The position numbers and the translations under genes were made by a program. Under the pieces are notes generated by a model. That model had not been told where the DNA came from and did not search any database. It was given only the letters and a program-made list of their open reading frames with translations. DNA of 6,107 nt from Flavobacterium sp. UBA807 (lineage in GTDB: Bacteria; Bacteroidota; Bacteroidia; Flavobacteriales; Flavobacteriaceae): the NCBI GenBank assembly GCA_002296885.1, contig DBIH01000255.1, positions 1-6,107 of the forward strand. Reading direction: 5' to 3'. Shown here one piece after another: positions 4,901-6,107 of the stretch; the stretch's first letter is position 1; every line of letters begins with the position of its first letter.

Positions 4901-5440
4901 ATGGAACAAGACAATGCAGAATACCGATTGGTAAAAACCAAGCCACGATGCAAAAAAATAAAACCACGTATTGATTTGGCAGCTATGGTCAGTGTTTCTT
5001 TCCTACTGATTGGATTTTATATGGTAACAAAAGAATTATCGAGACCTCACATGATGGATTTAGGTTTACCTGAAAGATGTGGTGAATATGACTGTTGTGG
5101 AGGATGTGGTGTTGATTTCAGGAGAACTATAACGTTACTGTTGGATGATAATAACAAAATAATCGGTTACAGGGGATTATTGGAATATCCTGAAAACAAA
5201 CCTACCCTTCTGAATTACGGAAACGACATCCGCAAATCATTATTGAAAATGAGCTCAAAAATCCAGGAACAAACTGGAGACCGAAACAGAGGGGCAATAG
5301 TTATAATCAAACCAAGTAAAAAATCCAACTATGGCAATCTGGTTGACATACTGGACGAAATGGCTATTATCAGGATTCCGACTTATGCTATTGTAAATGA
5401 TTTTACACCTGACGAGCAAAAATTACTAGCTTCAAGGTAA
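4901..5440 (+). CDS. ExbD/TolR-like protein lacking the membrane aspartate
   Basis: This 179-residue protein belongs to the ExbD/TolR family. Members pair with ExbB/TolQ in the inner membrane and use the proton gradient to drive TonB-type energy transfer. A basic cytoplasmic start leads to PRID (22-25), a single membrane segment (about 27-43) and a periplasmic domain. The domain keeps family marks: TITLLLDDNNKIIGYRG, GAIVIIKPSKKSNYGNLVDILDEM, and a TYAIVNDFTPDEQKLL end. Bacteroidota relatives usually read PRIDMTPMVDLxFLL; here it is PRIDLAAMVSVSFLL, so Ser31 (AGT at 4991-4993) stands where the family has the aspartate essential for proton use. A cysteine cluster, CGEYDCCGGCG (60-70), sits just outside the membrane. 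No exbB or tonB gene is adjacent. Family membership is confident; loss of proton coupling is inference. Confidence 0.88.
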   Translation: MEQDNAEYRLVKTKPRCKKIKPRIDLAAMVSVSFLLIGFYMVTKELSRPHMMDLGLPERCGEYDCCGGCGVDFRRTITLLLDDNNKIIGYRGLLEYPENKPTLLNYGNDIRKSLLKMSSKIQEQTGDRNRGAIVIIKPSKKSNYGNLVDILDEMAIIRIPTYAIVNDFTPDEQKLLASR

Positions 5441-5447
5441 TCCATAA

Positions 5448-5475
5448 AAAAAGCCCCGAATAATCGGGGCTTTTT
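5448..5475. terminator. Two-way terminator between ExbD-like gene and rpsA
   Basis: A 12-base-pair stem, with GC-rich core GCCCCGA (5453-5459) pairing TCGGGGC (5464-5470), continues into flanking A and T runs around an ATAA loop. It begins seven bases past the ExbD-like stop and 20 bases past the rpsA stop read from the other side, so it serves both convergent transcripts. Confidence 0.95.
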
Positions 5476-5495
5476 ATTTAATCAGAAACAGTGAA

Positions 5496-6107
5496 TTATT
5501 TCTTTTTCTCTGTTTTTTCCATTTTTGCTTTCAATCCGGCAAGGATATCATTGTTATCTCCTAGAGTTGGAGCCGGAGCATTGTTTGCTGCTACCGCTTC
5601 AGAAGCAGCTTTTGCAACTTTCTCTTCCTCTTCTCTAAAGATAGCTGTGTGAGAAGCTACCACTCTTTTGAATTCTTTGTTGAACTCAATAACTTTGAAG
5701 TCAGCTTCTTCACCTTTTTTCAACTTCTTACCGTCTTCTTTTTCTAAGTGACGCGTTGGGATGAACGCAACAACGTCATCACCGAAATCTACAGTAGCAC
5801 CTTTGTCAACAATCTCAGCGATAGTTCCGTGGTGGATAGTTCCAACAGCGAAAGCTTCTTCATGTTTGTCCCAAGGGTTTTCAGTAGTTTGTTTGTGACC
5901 TAAAGATAATTTGCGTCCTTCAACATCTAACTCTAATACTACAACCTCTAATTTGTCACCAACGTTAACAAATTCAGATGGATGTTTGATTTTTTTCGTC
6001 CAAGACAAGTCAGAGATGTAAACTAATCCATCAATTCCTTCTTCTAATTCAACGAAAATACCAAAGTTTGTAAAGTTTCTAACGATACCTGTGTGTTTAG
6101 AACCTAC
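5496..6107 (-). CDS. rpsA: 30S ribosomal protein S1, C-terminal part (partial)
   Basis: The frame is open from the right window edge to the stop at 5496, giving the last 203 residues of ribosomal protein S1, the RNA-binding protein of the small subunit that helps bring mRNA to the ribosome. The visible part begins VGSKHTGIVRNFTNFGIFVE, inside one S1 (OB-fold) repeat that ends at KLSLGHKQT. The boundary NPWDKHEEAF follows, then a last S1 repeat (VGTIHHGTIAEIVDKGATVDFG to about VVASHTAIFREEEE). The end is an alanine-rich linker and the lysine-rich tail MEKTEKKK. The frame passes through TTG at 6006-6008 in SDLSWTKK; that is an internal leucine codon, not the start. The true start lies beyond the window. 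It ends at the two-way terminator at 5448-5475. Confidence 0.96.
   Translation of the reverse strand, partial: VGSKHTGIVRNFTNFGIFVELEEGIDGLVYISDLSWTKKIKHPSEFVNVGDKLEVVVLELDVEGRKLSLGHKQTTENPWDKHEEAFAVGTIHHGTIAEIVDKGATVDFGDDVVAFIPTRHLEKEDGKKLKKGEEADFKVIEFNKEFKRVVASHTAIFREEEEKVAKAASEAVAANNAPAPTLGDNNDILAGLKAKMEKTEKKK

Noticed and set aside
6006..6008. TTG as a start codon for an independent S1-domain gene
   Set aside because: The frame stays open upstream to the window edge and encodes normal S1 repeat sequence ending in YISD, so this is an internal leucine codon of rpsA.

Overview
The window looks like chromosomal DNA from a member of the Bacteroidota, most likely Flavobacteriaceae and close to Flavobacterium. 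The DNA is AT-rich, starts lack a clear Shine-Dalgarno sequence, and several leaders carry near matches to the TAnnTTTG -7 box. The proteins (a secreted FAS1 protein, an ExbD-like protein with a PRID N-terminal signature, ribosomal protein S1 with NPW repeat boundaries) have a flavobacterial look. This placement rests on pattern recognition, not on a search.

Layout. Bases 1-28 may hold the first codons of a minus-strand gene leaving the window. Bases 95-232 form a long imperfect inverted repeat whose outer ends resemble the R boxes of an integron attC site. Then come a terminator and a minus-strand small heat-shock protein (Hsp20). A 316-base divergent spacer follows. On the plus strand lie a small exported protein of unknown function, a DUF1275 (YoaK-type) membrane protein, and a two-gene unit: a short protein with an FTHEAHLRLAW motif and a DUF1801 protein. 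A strong two-way terminator separates these from a convergent minus-strand FAS1/fasciclin protein. Two more plus-strand genes follow: a membrane-anchored protein of unknown function and a stand-alone ExbD-like protein. A second strong two-way terminator separates the latter from rpsA, whose 3' part enters from the right edge on the minus strand.

How the genes relate. They do not form one pathway. This is a mosaic of small stress, envelope and unknown genes next to a core gene (rpsA), mostly in units of one or two genes bounded by hairpin terminators.

Points most worth a second look: the attC-like structure at the left edge; an ExbD homologue in which serine replaces the aspartate expected in the membrane segment and which has gained a CX4CCX2C cluster; two copies of a perfect 14-base palindrome, each at the end of a gene; and a TAACTTTAAA element at the same distance from the start codon in two unrelated genes. 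No CRISPR array, transposase, tRNA or rRNA gene was seen, and no clear new multi-gene system.
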